Origin: Bacteroidota bacterium
Lineage (GTDB): Bacteria; Bacteroidota; Bacteroidia; Chitinophagales; BACL12
Direction: 5' to 3'
Assembly (NCBI GenBank): GCA_016715425.1
Contig: JADKAC010000001.1
Coordinates: 186,001 to 250,000, forward strand
Length of the DNA: 64,000 nt
Position 1 is the stretch's first letter. Every line of letters starts with the position of its first letter. A program made the position numbers and the translations under genes. Of this stretch, positions 44,944 through 54,468 are shown piece after piece. The notes beneath the pieces were generated by a model that searched no databases, was not told the origin of the DNA, and saw nothing but the letters and a program-made list of their open reading frames with translations.

Positions 44944-45909
44944 ATGAAAAAGACTTTCCTGATTACTCTATTTATTTCGTTAAGCACAATGTTAATAACA
45001 CAAACATCTTGCAATAAAACAGCAGATGCAAATGGTGGAAATTCAAAAAAAACATCTGAAGAAAAAAAACAAGAGGCATTCACAACAAATGACCAATGGA
45101 ATAAATACTGGTATCAGGGTTTGGCAGAAATCAGCAGTTATACTTTGCAACAAGGAAGATATAGCCATGTGCATCCGGGTATTGTGGTAAATATTTTTGT
45201 TACCGAAGATTTTTCTAAATCTAAACAAGTGAAATTGGATGATCCTGCAAATGCAGGTGCTGATAAATTGCCAATATTAAAACTCAATCAGAGTTTTAAA
45301 TTCAATACAGGTATTTATTCCTACAGTAGCATGTTGTCCGTATTTCAACCTTCAGATATTAATAATTATCCGCATGCAGTAAAAGTAACTGCAAGTGTTC
45401 AGGATTGGTGTGGTATGGCCTATATGCAATTGAATGCAAAAGGAAAGAAAAATGAAATTCAGCAGTTATCTTATTTTGAATCTGAAGGCGACAGAGATTT
45501 TTCTTTTGATCAAACAGTTTTAGAAGATGAGTTATGGACATTGATACGAATTGCTCCGGATAAATTACCTGTAGGCAATATGCAAATATTACCGGGTTCC
45601 ATTTATTTGCGTTATTCGCACAAAGAAATAAAACCGTATTCTGCCTCTTTGAGTTTGCAAGATGTAAATGATACTCGAGTTTATATTATTCAAATTCCTG
45701 AGTTGAAAAAATCACTTACAATTACTTTTGAAAAGGAATTTCCTTACACCATTTTAGGATGGGAAGAAAGCTATCCGGGATTTGATGGTACTCTGTTAAA
45801 AACAACTGCAACACTCAACAAAACAATTATGAGTGAATACTGGAATAAGCATAATCTGGAAGACAGAGTTTTGAGAAAAGATTTGGGTTTGCCGGAAGAT
45901 TTTCAATGA
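44944..45909 (+). CDS. uncharacterised lipoprotein, conserved-looking in Bacteroidota
   Basis: 321 residues. Signal sequence of about 22 residues ending in QTSC, a relaxed lipobox, followed by a Ser/Lys/Gly-rich linker. The mature domain (from about 50) begins DQWNKYWYQGLAEISSYTLQQGRY, a pattern I associate with Bacteroidota proteins often mislabelled as septum-formation (Maf) proteins; true Maf motifs are absent. No function can be named. It has its own 204-bp upstream region without a recognisable promoter. Confidence 0.7.
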   Translation: MKKTFLITLFISLSTMLITQTSCNKTADANGGNSKKTSEEKKQEAFTTNDQWNKYWYQGLAEISSYTLQQGRYSHVHPGIVVNIFVTEDFSKSKQVKLDDPANAGADKLPILKLNQSFKFNTGIYSYSSMLSVFQPSDINNYPHAVKVTASVQDWCGMAYMQLNAKGKKNEIQQLSYFESEGDRDFSFDQTVLEDELWTLIRIAPDKLPVGNMQILPGSIYLRYSHKEIKPYSASLSLQDVNDTRVYIIQIPELKKSLTITFEKEFPYTILGWEESYPGFDGTLLKTTATLNKTIMSEYWNKHNLEDRVLRKDLGLPEDFQ

Positions 45910-45927
45910 TAATTCATTTGATAAATT

Positions 45928-46404
45928 TTATTCCAGACTGATTTTATATTTCGCACCAAAATCTTGTTGAATGGTAGCAAATTTTTCGCTTGCAATCTGC
46001 CATTTGGAATACATAATATCCGACAATGAATCCACTTTTATTGAATCTGCCGGAGTATAAATACTGTCGTGCATTAATTGATAAATAGTATTAAAATCCT
46101 GCTTTGCAATTTCTTCATATATCGTAGTTAAATCAATTGCCGCTAATCGGAGCGAATCATCTTTGCCCGGCGCTTCAATTGCTTTTAAATTGCTATTAAT
46201 ATTTTCAAAAGCCGAAGTGTAATTTCCCATTACTGTTGGATAGGCTTCAAAATCTTTAAAAGTGAATAGTTGCCGGATTGTACTGTCAGCAGATTTTACT
46301 TCGTTCACCACTTCATTATTATAATCTGCATATGCTACTTTATCTTGTTTACAACCATAAATAGTTGTGACTAACAGTGCAAAAAGTAAAACCGTATTTC
46401 TCAT
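45928..46404 (-). CDS. small lipoprotein, function unknown
   Basis: 158 residues, signal peptide with lipobox-like TIYGC (Cys18). The mature part is helical and acidic (SADSTIRQLFTFKDFEAYPTVMGNYTSAFENINSNLKAI...), with a heptad-like character that suggests a coiled or three-helix fold. Family not recognised. It converges with the preceding lipoprotein gene (19 bp apart) and diverges from hldD by 44 bp. Confidence 0.65.
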   Translation of the reverse strand: MRNTVLLFALLVTTIYGCKQDKVAYADYNNEVVNEVKSADSTIRQLFTFKDFEAYPTVMGNYTSAFENINSNLKAIEAPGKDDSLRLAAIDLTTIYEEIAKQDFNTIYQLMHDSIYTPADSIKVDSLSDIMYSKWQIASEKFATIQQDFGAKYKISLE

Positions 46405-46448
46405 CCGAATTGTTTTTTAAGATATTTGTCGAATCCAAAATTAGATAA

Positions 46449-47414
46449 ATGATAGTAATTACAGGAGCAGCAGGATTTATTGGCAGTTGTCTGGCAGCAG
46501 AATTAAATGCCGGCGGAGAAAATGCATTGGTATTGGTAGATGATTTTTCATCCGAAGAAAAAATAAAAAATATGGATGGAAAACATTTTAAACACTGTAT
46601 TGAGCGTGAAAAATTTATTGAATGGTTTGCGGATAATGCCGATGAAATTAGTTTGGTTTTACATATCGGTGCAAGAACAGATACTACCGAATTCAATAAA
46701 GAATTATTATTTGCATTAAATACGCAATACACAAAAGAAATTTGGAAAATTTGTACTCAACATGCTATTCCATTAATTTATGCTTCCAGTGCGGCAACTT
46801 ATGGTGCCGGTGAATTGGGTTATAATGATGATCATAAATTGATTCCCCAATTGCAGCCATTAAATCCGTATGGTGAATCAAAAAATGCATTTGATATCTG
46901 GGCATTGCAACAAGAAAAAACACCCCCGAAATGGATAGGTCTGAAATTTTTTAATGTGTATGGACCTAACGAATATCATAAGTCAAGAATGGCTTCTGTA
47001 ATTATGCATGCATATAATCAAATACAGGAAAATGGAAAAGTGAAATTATTCCGTTCGCATAAAGAAGCATTTAACGACGGCGAACAATTGCGTGATTTTA
47101 TTTATGTGAAAGATGTGGTACAGGTAATTAGCTGGATGTGTAATCATGATTTACCAAATGGTATTTATAATCTCGGCACAGGCAACGCAAGGACATTTTA
47201 TGATCTTGCAAAAGCAACTGCAAATGCAATGGAAATTCCACTTGAAGTGGATTGGATAAATATTCCGGAGGATATCAGAAATACATATCAATATTTTACA
47301 GAAGCGACTATGCAAAAATTAAAAGATGCTGGATATAATTCTAATTTTTATTCATTGGAAGAAGGCATTACCGATTATGTAAAAAACTATTTGATTCCAA
47401 ACAAATACTATTAA
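46449..47414 (+). CDS. hldD: ADP-L-glycero-D-manno-heptose-6-epimerase
   Basis: Last step in making the nucleotide-activated heptose for the lipopolysaccharide inner core. 321 residues, an extended short-chain dehydrogenase. NAD(P)-binding GAAGFIGSCLA lies at residues 6-16, the catalytic segment at YASSAATYGAGELGY with the Y-x3-K pair in NPYGESK, and the heptose-specific KFFNVYGPNEYHKSRMASV near 168. The stop abuts the end of the convergent TonB receptor with no gap. Confidence 0.93.
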   Translation: MIVITGAAGFIGSCLAAELNAGGENALVLVDDFSSEEKIKNMDGKHFKHCIEREKFIEWFADNADEISLVLHIGARTDTTEFNKELLFALNTQYTKEIWKICTQHAIPLIYASSAATYGAGELGYNDDHKLIPQLQPLNPYGESKNAFDIWALQQEKTPPKWIGLKFFNVYGPNEYHKSRMASVIMHAYNQIQENGKVKLFRSHKEAFNDGEQLRDFIYVKDVVQVISWMCNHDLPNGIYNLGTGNARTFYDLAKATANAMEIPLEVDWINIPEDIRNTYQYFTEATMQKLKDAGYNSNFYSLEEGITDYVKNYLIPNKYY

Positions 47415-49796
47415 TTATATCTCGATGATGATGCCGAGTGTTGGCAATAATGTACCCGAAGGATTTTGTATATAATACATTTGATAACGTGAAGGATCAT
47501 CAGGATTAATGATAAGGTTTCCATCCGCATCTTTTTGTGCATCCAGAATAGGTTGTAAATCTGTTTTGAAATTCAATACATTTTGAACATCAGCATATAG
47601 ATTGATATTGATTTTATTTAAGTACCATTTTTTATCAATTCTAATATCTACTTCTTGTGTAATTCCTAAACGAACAGTATTTAGTTGATCATAATCAGGC
47701 ACACCGGATTTATTGATATCCCAAACATAAGTCAATGATGAAAAAGGAACATCATAAGGCGTATAAGGAAGTCCAGTATTAAATCGCCATTTTAATCCCA
47801 ACTCCCAATCCTTTTTAAATTCATACCCACCGGTTAAGGAGATAATATGTCTGTTATCCCAAGAAGAAGGCACATACACATTATTCTTATCCTGAAATTG
47901 CGAATACACAAATGTGTAAGCAAGTATTCCATAGAAATTTTTTGTAAGACGTTGTTGTGCTAAAAATTCAAAACCAAATGCTCTGCCATCAGAAGTAGAA
48001 GAAACAGGTTCATCGCCAATTACGCCAAAATCCGCACCCAGATTTGCAAGTGAAATTGAATCTCTTATGGAAAAAAGATAGTTGGAATATTTTTTATAAA
48101 ATCCTTCCAACGTAAATCTTGTACTTGTGCGGGGACGATATTCAAAACCGGCTACGATATGATTTGCACGAATGTAGGTTAGGCCATTTTCCTGATTCAC
48201 TAAATTATTTTCTGCATCTCTATAACCTAAAGTAGTATAAGGAGGTAGTTGATAATAAATTCCTGTGTTTGCATTAAAACTCCATTTCGGCAAAAACTGA
48301 TAACTGAATGATAGGCGAGGAGAAAGTTGATTTAATAAATTTTGCATCTCTTTATCATAACTATTTGCATCGGCACGCAAACCAAATGCAACAGTAACCA
48401 GGTTATCAAAAAAGGAATTGCTGATGCTTCCGAATAATCCCCATTTATGTAAGTCGAGATTTGAAGTATAATTTATAAAATCATATCCGGTATCCGTTGG
48501 CAATACCTGATAGGTCGAATTGAAATAACGTGCATATTCATACTGCGCACCACCGGAAATTTTCATATCACCAAAGCGCATGGTTTCTTCATATCTGAAT
48601 TTATTTTCAATCTCTTGGGAAGTGTAATCAAAAATTAAATTGGAAGCATCGCTCTCATCATTATTTAAATATTTATAAGCACGATTATTCAACATATTTC
48701 TACTTGCCACTAATGTGTTATATCCATTTTCACGATAATGTTTATACACTGCACCTATAGTATAATTCCATTGTGTCTGCACTGGAATAGTCCCTAAAAT
48801 ATATTGTTGTAATGCAGAAGTATCGTCGGCAGTATTTAATTCGAAATCATCAATTGCACCTAATCCAATAAATGTGAGTTCATTTTTTTGATTGAGTTTT
48901 ATTTTATACTTGAATTGAAAATCATTGTATGTCGGTAAAAAAGGTAGGCCGAGAACGCCAAATAATACTTGCAGATAACTACGCCGTGCAGAAAATAATA
49001 ATGTAGATTTTTCATTTACCGGACCTTCCACTAAAATACCAATATCACTTGCCCCCAGAGTAAAAGATCCTCCCCATTTATCACTTCTTCCATCCCGTTG
49101 TTGAAATTCAAAAACAGAACTCAATGCATTACCTCTGTTTGCCGGAAATGCACCTGAATAAAAATCCACTTCTTTAATAAAATCCACATTGATTAATCCA
49201 ACCGGACCACCGGAAGAACCTTGTGTTGCAAAGTGATTAATATTTGGCACTTCCACACCATCTAAATAAAAGCGATTTTCATTAGGTGCACCACCACGAA
49301 TTAAAATATCATTGCGAAAAGAACTTGCTGAAGTAACACCAGGTAAACTTTGAATTACAATGGAAATATCTCTGTTGCCACCAGGACTGCGTTTTATTTC
49401 ATTCACACCAATTGTGCGCAATGATAACGGACTTTCTTCAGTGCGGTCGCTTGGTGCAGCATTAATAACTACAGCATCTAAAAGTTTTACATCTTCTTCT
49501 AATGCAATTACCAATTCAAGAGGTTTTACATTAGAAACCTGCAAGTCTAAAATAGATTTCTTTTTAAATCCCACTGAGCTTACCTCAATATTATATATAC
49601 CCGGATTTAATCCATCTAAAACAAATTTGCCATCAAAATCTGATTGTGTACCAATGCTTGTCCCGGTAATTAAAATTGTACTAAAAGGTAGAGGTTCATT
49701 ACTAACAGAATTTACGACATTACCGGATATTATTCCGTTTTGAGCTGCAAGTAAACTTTGAAAAGCAATAAAGAAAATTACAATATATTGTTTCAT
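47415..49796 (-). CDS. TonB-dependent receptor with carboxypeptidase-like N-domain
   Basis: I choose the ATG at 49796 (MKQYIVIFFIAFQSLLAAQ signal peptide), giving 793 residues; the open frame begins 12 codons earlier. A carboxypeptidase-regulatory-like domain (about 22-105, SGNVVNSVSNEPLPFSTILI) is followed by the plug (about 110-225, NDILIRGGAPNENRFYLDGVEVPN) and a beta-barrel to the end. Ligand unknown. No SusD partner is next to it, which argues against a polysaccharide-uptake pair. It ends exactly where hldD ends on the other strand. Confidence 0.9.
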   Translation of the reverse strand: MKQYIVIFFIAFQSLLAAQNGIISGNVVNSVSNEPLPFSTILITGTSIGTQSDFDGKFVLDGLNPGIYNIEVSSVGFKKKSILDLQVSNVKPLELVIALEEDVKLLDAVVINAAPSDRTEESPLSLRTIGVNEIKRSPGGNRDISIVIQSLPGVTSASSFRNDILIRGGAPNENRFYLDGVEVPNINHFATQGSSGGPVGLINVDFIKEVDFYSGAFPANRGNALSSVFEFQQRDGRSDKWGGSFTLGASDIGILVEGPVNEKSTLLFSARRSYLQVLFGVLGLPFLPTYNDFQFKYKIKLNQKNELTFIGLGAIDDFELNTADDTSALQQYILGTIPVQTQWNYTIGAVYKHYRENGYNTLVASRNMLNNRAYKYLNNDESDASNLIFDYTSQEIENKFRYEETMRFGDMKISGGAQYEYARYFNSTYQVLPTDTGYDFINYTSNLDLHKWGLFGSISNSFFDNLVTVAFGLRADANSYDKEMQNLLNQLSPRLSFSYQFLPKWSFNANTGIYYQLPPYTTLGYRDAENNLVNQENGLTYIRANHIVAGFEYRPRTSTRFTLEGFYKKYSNYLFSIRDSISLANLGADFGVIGDEPVSSTSDGRAFGFEFLAQQRLTKNFYGILAYTFVYSQFQDKNNVYVPSSWDNRHIISLTGGYEFKKDWELGLKWRFNTGLPYTPYDVPFSSLTYVWDINKSGVPDYDQLNTVRLGITQEVDIRIDKKWYLNKININLYADVQNVLNFKTDLQPILDAQKDADGNLIINPDDPSRYQMYYIQNPSGTLLPTLGIIIEI

Positions 49797-49877
49797 AAAA
49801 TGTGTAGGAGCAGAACACAGATAACTGTGCATAGTTTAATCACTACACCAAAATTATATTTTTTATTCAGAATGCTT

Positions 49878-51035
49878 TCAGAAAGCGATATTCCAATCCA
49901 AGCGTATGCGACTATTTTTTTCGAGAGTGGCGTCCGGATAATTTTGTTGAATTCCCTCTAAGAAATAAGCTCTGAAAACAAGATTGTTTTTTGGGCTTAA
50001 TGCATAACCTAAACGAATCTCATGACCAGCAAAATTAGAGCTCCTTGTTCCAGGTGCACTATCAAAACCCCAACGTGTCCAATCATCCTGAGCAAAGTAA
50101 TCAACAACAGAATATTTTTCAATATGAGAATAATAATATCCAATTAAAAAATTGCCTTTATTAGCTAATTGCCCTGCTTCTAAGTTTATAACATAGCCAA
50201 GCGTTTCATCTTCCATGGCATTTACAGTAATATTTGAATCAGCAGAATAATCTGTAAAATTCATCATCAAATCTACGCCGATGCTTATTGGTACTTTAAG
50301 TTTTTGTGTGTATTTAGCAGCAACTGTCATTATATCATAATCAAGAGTGTAGGTTCCTGATCCATCCGGTGTATTCGATAAATTATTAAAAGCAAAAAAT
50401 CCTGCTGCAACATTTATTGCAGAAGTGGATACATTCTTTTTTATATATAATTGTCCGGCAGTTAATGATCTGTCTTTACCAAAAAAATCACCTTGTGAAC
50501 CAACGATATAATATCCAATGGTTGGTTTAATTTCTAATCCCGATTCTGATTTAGAAGTATAGCCAACTGTTACACCTTCGGGATTCACATCATCATCCCA
50601 AAACAATTCATTATTGGTATAAAAAGGAAAGCTGTTTTTACCGGCCCACAGGAAAAAATTCTTTGAATTATATTTAATATATGCTTTATCAAGACCAATT
50701 GGAATTGTGCCGAATTCACCGGGAGAACCTAAGGTAATATGTGGTGATTGCTGATCCAAATTATTTCCTGTGCGAATTCGCATGCCGAAATCAAAATGCT
50801 CATTGAAATTATAATTGAACCCGAATCTTGCACGGATTCGCATTCTAATCCTATCATCTTGTTCAGAACCGGATGCAGTAATTCCATTGAAATCATTTTC
50901 TAATCTGAATCGCATATCACTGTTAAAGGTGAGTTTATTATAAAATGCAGGTAAGGCGGGTTGTGGTGTTATTTCTTGTGCGTAAACACCAATAGATATA
51001 GCAAGGGTATATACTATTATAAGTATTTTCTTCAT
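49878..51035 (-). CDS. outer-membrane beta-barrel porin-like protein
   Basis: 385 residues, signal peptide 1-19 (ending GVYAQ). The mature part alternates as barrel strands (FNSDMRFRLENDFNG, DDRIRMRIRARFGFNYNF, FDFGMRIRTGNNLDQ), ending NSRIRLDWNIAF with a terminal aromatic. It resembles the putative porin/alginate-export-like barrels of Bacteroidota. It lies 36 bp downstream of the 440-residue secreted protein and before the TonB receptor on the same strand, perhaps a shared unit. Confidence 0.78.
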   Translation of the reverse strand: MKKILIIVYTLAISIGVYAQEITPQPALPAFYNKLTFNSDMRFRLENDFNGITASGSEQDDRIRMRIRARFGFNYNFNEHFDFGMRIRTGNNLDQQSPHITLGSPGEFGTIPIGLDKAYIKYNSKNFFLWAGKNSFPFYTNNELFWDDDVNPEGVTVGYTSKSESGLEIKPTIGYYIVGSQGDFFGKDRSLTAGQLYIKKNVSTSAINVAAGFFAFNNLSNTPDGSGTYTLDYDIMTVAAKYTQKLKVPISIGVDLMMNFTDYSADSNITVNAMEDETLGYVINLEAGQLANKGNFLIGYYYSHIEKYSVVDYFAQDDWTRWGFDSAPGTRSSNFAGHEIRLGYALSPKNNLVFRAYFLEGIQQNYPDATLEKNSRIRLDWNIAF

Positions 51036-51071
51036 AGAATTTTTATGGTAATTTATGAGAAGTAATGAATA

Positions 51072-52394
51072 TTAAATGGAAGTCAGGTCAATTACAAAAT
51101 GACCTACAAATGCATGGCGCTCGAAAGACAATAGCAATACATGCAATTTAGTATTATCCGATTCATCAATAAACATCAATGGACCATCAATACCGATTTC
51201 ATGGCTGTCGAGCCAGAAATTATTTTCATCCATTAATACAGCAAAGTATGGATTATCTGATGCAGAATTATTGAGTATGGTTTGATAATCGGAATAGAAA
51301 GAATGGTTTGAAAATCCCATGGGTTGTTGCCAGCCCTTTTGCATATTTTCAATATTTAAAACCGGTAATTTTTCTATTTGTAAACCACCAATTATAAGAC
51401 GAGTTGTTAAAGAATTATCGGAGTTGCTGAATATCAGTTGCAATTCATCAGATTGACTGCCTTTTAAATTAACCGAAATGGATTTACAATATGTAACTTT
51501 AGTTAAATCACTAAATCTACTTAAATATGTAGCTCTGGGATCTGACCTTGTGTAGTAACCCGGAGAAGCGTAGGTTGCGAATTTGGTATTATCATTCAAG
51601 AAATCATTTATAGAAGTATATTCAATCGGAGAAACGATATTTTTTGCCTTTGTTAAACGCTCCCCTTTTAATGGATATAATTCGTTGTTTAAGTTTACGA
51701 ATGTGGCTTCCTTTTCATAATTCACTGTACGCACATGATCTAAATTTACTTGGGCAGATTGTTCTATCTTATAATTTTTAATAATATCATTATATGCATT
51801 AATTCCAATGCCATTTTTTTCATAGAACATTGCGTCATATAATTCTTCCGGAAACTGAAACCAGCATTGATAATATAATACATCATTGTTGTTTTCTTTG
51901 GTATATAATATCATTTCCCATTCTCCCTTGCTAAGACAATTATTAGCAAGATCAAACCGTGAGATTACAGATTCTTCATTTCCACCACCTGAAAGTTTAT
52001 AATAACTATTGTTGAACCTCACCTGAATTCTATTCCATTCCTGATTGAGTATTGCTAAGTTAGTTAGGTAATTATCTGCTCTGAGATATGCAGGTGCAGC
52101 TGGCACCATTTCAATCAAATTAATATTCGCTAAAAAGATAGTATCACTTATTGCATTTCCCGGATATACGGTAATATCATAATAACCTTTACTTACTTCT
52201 GTAAATTGAATACGATTGTGTGCATAGCTTCCTACTAAATTGCTGCGGAAACCTATACTATTATTATCGGGATATTGGGCATCTGTCAATACTGTGATTA
52301 CTGATTCATAACTCTTTTTGTTTTCTGATCCATTTGCCGCAGAAGCAAATCCATAAACAAGACTAAATAGGATAAATGTAATAGTGATTTTCAT
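51072..52394 (-). CDS. secreted protein of unknown function
   Basis: 440 residues with signal peptide 1-19 (MKITITFILFSLVYGFASA). The N-terminal region of the mature part (ESVITVLTDAQYPDNN, KGYYDITVYPGNAISDTIFL) and a late region (LPVLNIENMQKGWQQPMG, SHEIGIDGPLMFIDESD) look like beta-rich domains. I do not recognise the family. It precedes the porin-like gene by 36 bp on the same strand, hinting at a shared outer-membrane job. Confidence 0.6.
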   Translation of the reverse strand: MKITITFILFSLVYGFASAANGSENKKSYESVITVLTDAQYPDNNSIGFRSNLVGSYAHNRIQFTEVSKGYYDITVYPGNAISDTIFLANINLIEMVPAAPAYLRADNYLTNLAILNQEWNRIQVRFNNSYYKLSGGGNEESVISRFDLANNCLSKGEWEMILYTKENNNDVLYYQCWFQFPEELYDAMFYEKNGIGINAYNDIIKNYKIEQSAQVNLDHVRTVNYEKEATFVNLNNELYPLKGERLTKAKNIVSPIEYTSINDFLNDNTKFATYASPGYYTRSDPRATYLSRFSDLTKVTYCKSISVNLKGSQSDELQLIFSNSDNSLTTRLIIGGLQIEKLPVLNIENMQKGWQQPMGFSNHSFYSDYQTILNNSASDNPYFAVLMDENNFWLDSHEIGIDGPLMFIDESDNTKLHVLLLSFERHAFVGHFVIDLTSI

Positions 52395-52497
52395 TTGAAA
52401 TATTATTTATTTGCAAAAATAGATTCACTATAAATAGGACTTCAGGGAGTTTTGTTAACTAAACTCCAATTTAATATAACAGCAATATAAATTAATT

Positions 52498-52523
52498 AAA
52501 AAAACCACCCGAAGGTGGCTTTT
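52498..52523 (-). terminator. Rho-independent terminator of the DUF2911 gene
   Basis: On the minus strand GCCACC-TTCG-GGTGGT forms a 6-bp stem with a stable UUCG loop (one G-U closing pair), followed by seven T. It begins about 26 bp after the stop at 52549. Confidence 0.88.
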
Positions 52524-52548
52524 GTAAAATAAATAAGAGTGGTAATTG

Positions 52549-53400
52549 TTATAATTTCGTTTTCCACTCGGCAATATTCTTTGTATTCATATCAATATAT
52601 GTTTTGTAATTTGCTTCTTGTGCAAGCTTTAAACTATACTCTGCTTTTTCAATTGCTTCCTTATACATTCCTTTCGCAGCATACACACGACTAAGTGTAT
52701 AAACATTCCAGAATTTCGGACTCATATCCACAGATTTTTTTGCCCAAGTAAGTGCCTGATCTAAATCCATGTTATTATCCATATAATATTCTGCAGCACC
52801 TTCATAAGTGCGGTATGATCCTTCTGCTTCTGCAATAGCCGAGTTAATATTTGCTAATGCTTTTTCTTTATAATCATTTTTTAATGGAATGCTCACTTTT
52901 GTATTTTCCCAATACAAATTCAAATTCGCAGTACCATCACCAAGATCAGAAAAATCTATTGTAAATGTTTGTGTAGTAGGAATCGTAGTTGGTGTAATTT
53001 CCATGCGGGCAACATCATCTTTTATATCATAACCACCTGATCCCCAAAGTCCGGTATTTTTATTTATTATAACAGTCCAGGTTGTTTTTCCGGGAATTGT
53101 ATATAATGAATATTCTCCTGCTTCCACATTTTTTCCATTGATAGCAATTGCGTCATCAAAGGATATTTTAGTAGAGGCATTTGCACCTGTGCGCCATACT
53201 TCATCTAAGGGCACGATATCACCAAATATTTTTCTTCCTTTCATTGATGGTCGGGAATAAACTACTTTCACTTTTGCAAGACCTACCATTTGTTCAGTTT
53301 CTGCCCAAGGGCTTGGTTGTGGTAATTCTTGCGCCACTAAGAGTTTCGCAGTCAGCGAAAATGTAATTGTAAGTAATAATACAATTGTTAATTTCTTCAT
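52549..53400 (-). CDS. DUF2911 secreted protein with TPR-like C-terminus
   Basis: 283 residues. Signal peptide 1-23 (ending LLVAQ). The DUF2911 domain (about 25-175) has VKVVYSRPSMKGRKIFG, EVWRTGANASTKISF and GEYSLYTIPGKTTWTVIINKN, the strongest family marks. The last ~90 residues carry helical repeats of TPR type (ALTWAKKSVDMSPKFWNVYTLSRVYAAKGMYKEAI). Cell location is periplasm or outside; function unknown. It is divergent from the Ca/Na antiporter. Confidence 0.88.
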   Translation of the reverse strand: MKKLTIVLLLTITFSLTAKLLVAQELPQPSPWAETEQMVGLAKVKVVYSRPSMKGRKIFGDIVPLDEVWRTGANASTKISFDDAIAINGKNVEAGEYSLYTIPGKTTWTVIINKNTGLWGSGGYDIKDDVARMEITPTTIPTTQTFTIDFSDLGDGTANLNLYWENTKVSIPLKNDYKEKALANINSAIAEAEGSYRTYEGAAEYYMDNNMDLDQALTWAKKSVDMSPKFWNVYTLSRVYAAKGMYKEAIEKAEYSLKLAQEANYKTYIDMNTKNIAEWKTKL

Positions 53401-53472
53401 GTTTTTTATAATTTATGTTTAATAATTTGCAAACAAAATGGATAGCCTTTTGTTTTACAGGCCTCGAAAATA

Positions 53473-54426
53473 ATGAATATACTTTTATTAATAATAGGAT
53501 TAGTGCTCGTGGTTATTGGATCTAACTGGATGGTGGATGGCGCTTCATCACTTGCAAAAAAGTTAGATGTTTCTGATTTAGTAATTGGATTAACGATAGT
53601 TTCATTTGGAACTTCAGCACCGGAATTAGTGATAAATATTTTTGCATCATCCCGAGGAAGTGCTGATCTGGCAATTGGTAATGTGCTGGGTTCCAACATT
53701 TTTAATACGTTGGCAATTTTAGGAGTTGCTGCAATTATTTTTCCCATCTCAGTTCAAATAAATACCCTTTCAAAAGAGATTCCTCTGAGCTTATTAGCAT
53801 TGGTCGTTTTATATGTGTTGGCAAATGATAGAATTATTGATGGAAATTCATTTTCAATTATTAGCCATTCCGACGGAATAATTTTACTTTCTTTTTTTGC
53901 AATATTCCTTTATTACTCTTTCATATTAGCAAAACAATCTACCAATGATACAATGGTTGTAAAAATATTTCCACTTTGGAAAAGCACTATTTACATAATA
54001 ATTGGAATTGCCGCATTAGTTTTTGGAGGAAAATTTATGGTGGACGGTGCATCCAATATTGCAAGGAATTTAGGTGTAAGTGAATCTATTATCGGCTTAA
54101 CTATTCTTGCAATAGGATCATCAATTCCGGAACTTGCTACTTCGGCAATGGCAGCATATCGCAAAAATTCGGATATTGCAATTGGCAATGTGGTGGGCTC
54201 CAATATCTTTAATGTATTTTTTATTTTAGGCGTTAGTTCATTAATAAAACCTTTGCCATTTAGTACCAATTCCAATATAGATTTATTGTTTGCAATTGCT
54301 ATCACTATCTTATTATTCTTCTTCATTTATTTATATCGAGAGAACCAACTCATTCGCAAACATGGTATTGCATTTATTGTCATTTATATGGCATATATAT
54401 CTTATCTAATTTTCTTCGAAGTCTGA
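53473..54426 (+). CDS. calcium/sodium antiporter of the CaCA family (YrbG-like)
   Basis: 317 residues, about ten membrane helices. The two inverted alpha-repeats are clear: GTSAPELVINIFASSRGSADLAIGNVLGSN (about 54-80) and GSSIPELATSAMAAYRKNSDIAIGNVVGSN (about 215-245), with the ion-binding Glu in each PEL. It exchanges calcium or another cation for sodium or protons at the inner membrane. The membrane-thioredoxin fusion gene starts 42 bp later in the same direction. Confidence 0.93.
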   Translation: MNILLLIIGLVLVVIGSNWMVDGASSLAKKLDVSDLVIGLTIVSFGTSAPELVINIFASSRGSADLAIGNVLGSNIFNTLAILGVAAIIFPISVQINTLSKEIPLSLLALVVLYVLANDRIIDGNSFSIISHSDGIILLSFFAIFLYYSFILAKQSTNDTMVVKIFPLWKSTIYIIIGIAALVFGGKFMVDGASNIARNLGVSESIIGLTILAIGSSIPELATSAMAAYRKNSDIAIGNVVGSNIFNVFFILGVSSLIKPLPFSTNSNIDLLFAIAITILLFFFIYLYRENQLIRKHGIAFIVIYMAYISYLIFFEV

Positions 54427-54468
54427 TTTTAAACATTTCACTTATGCATCTGTTGAGCAAAGTATATA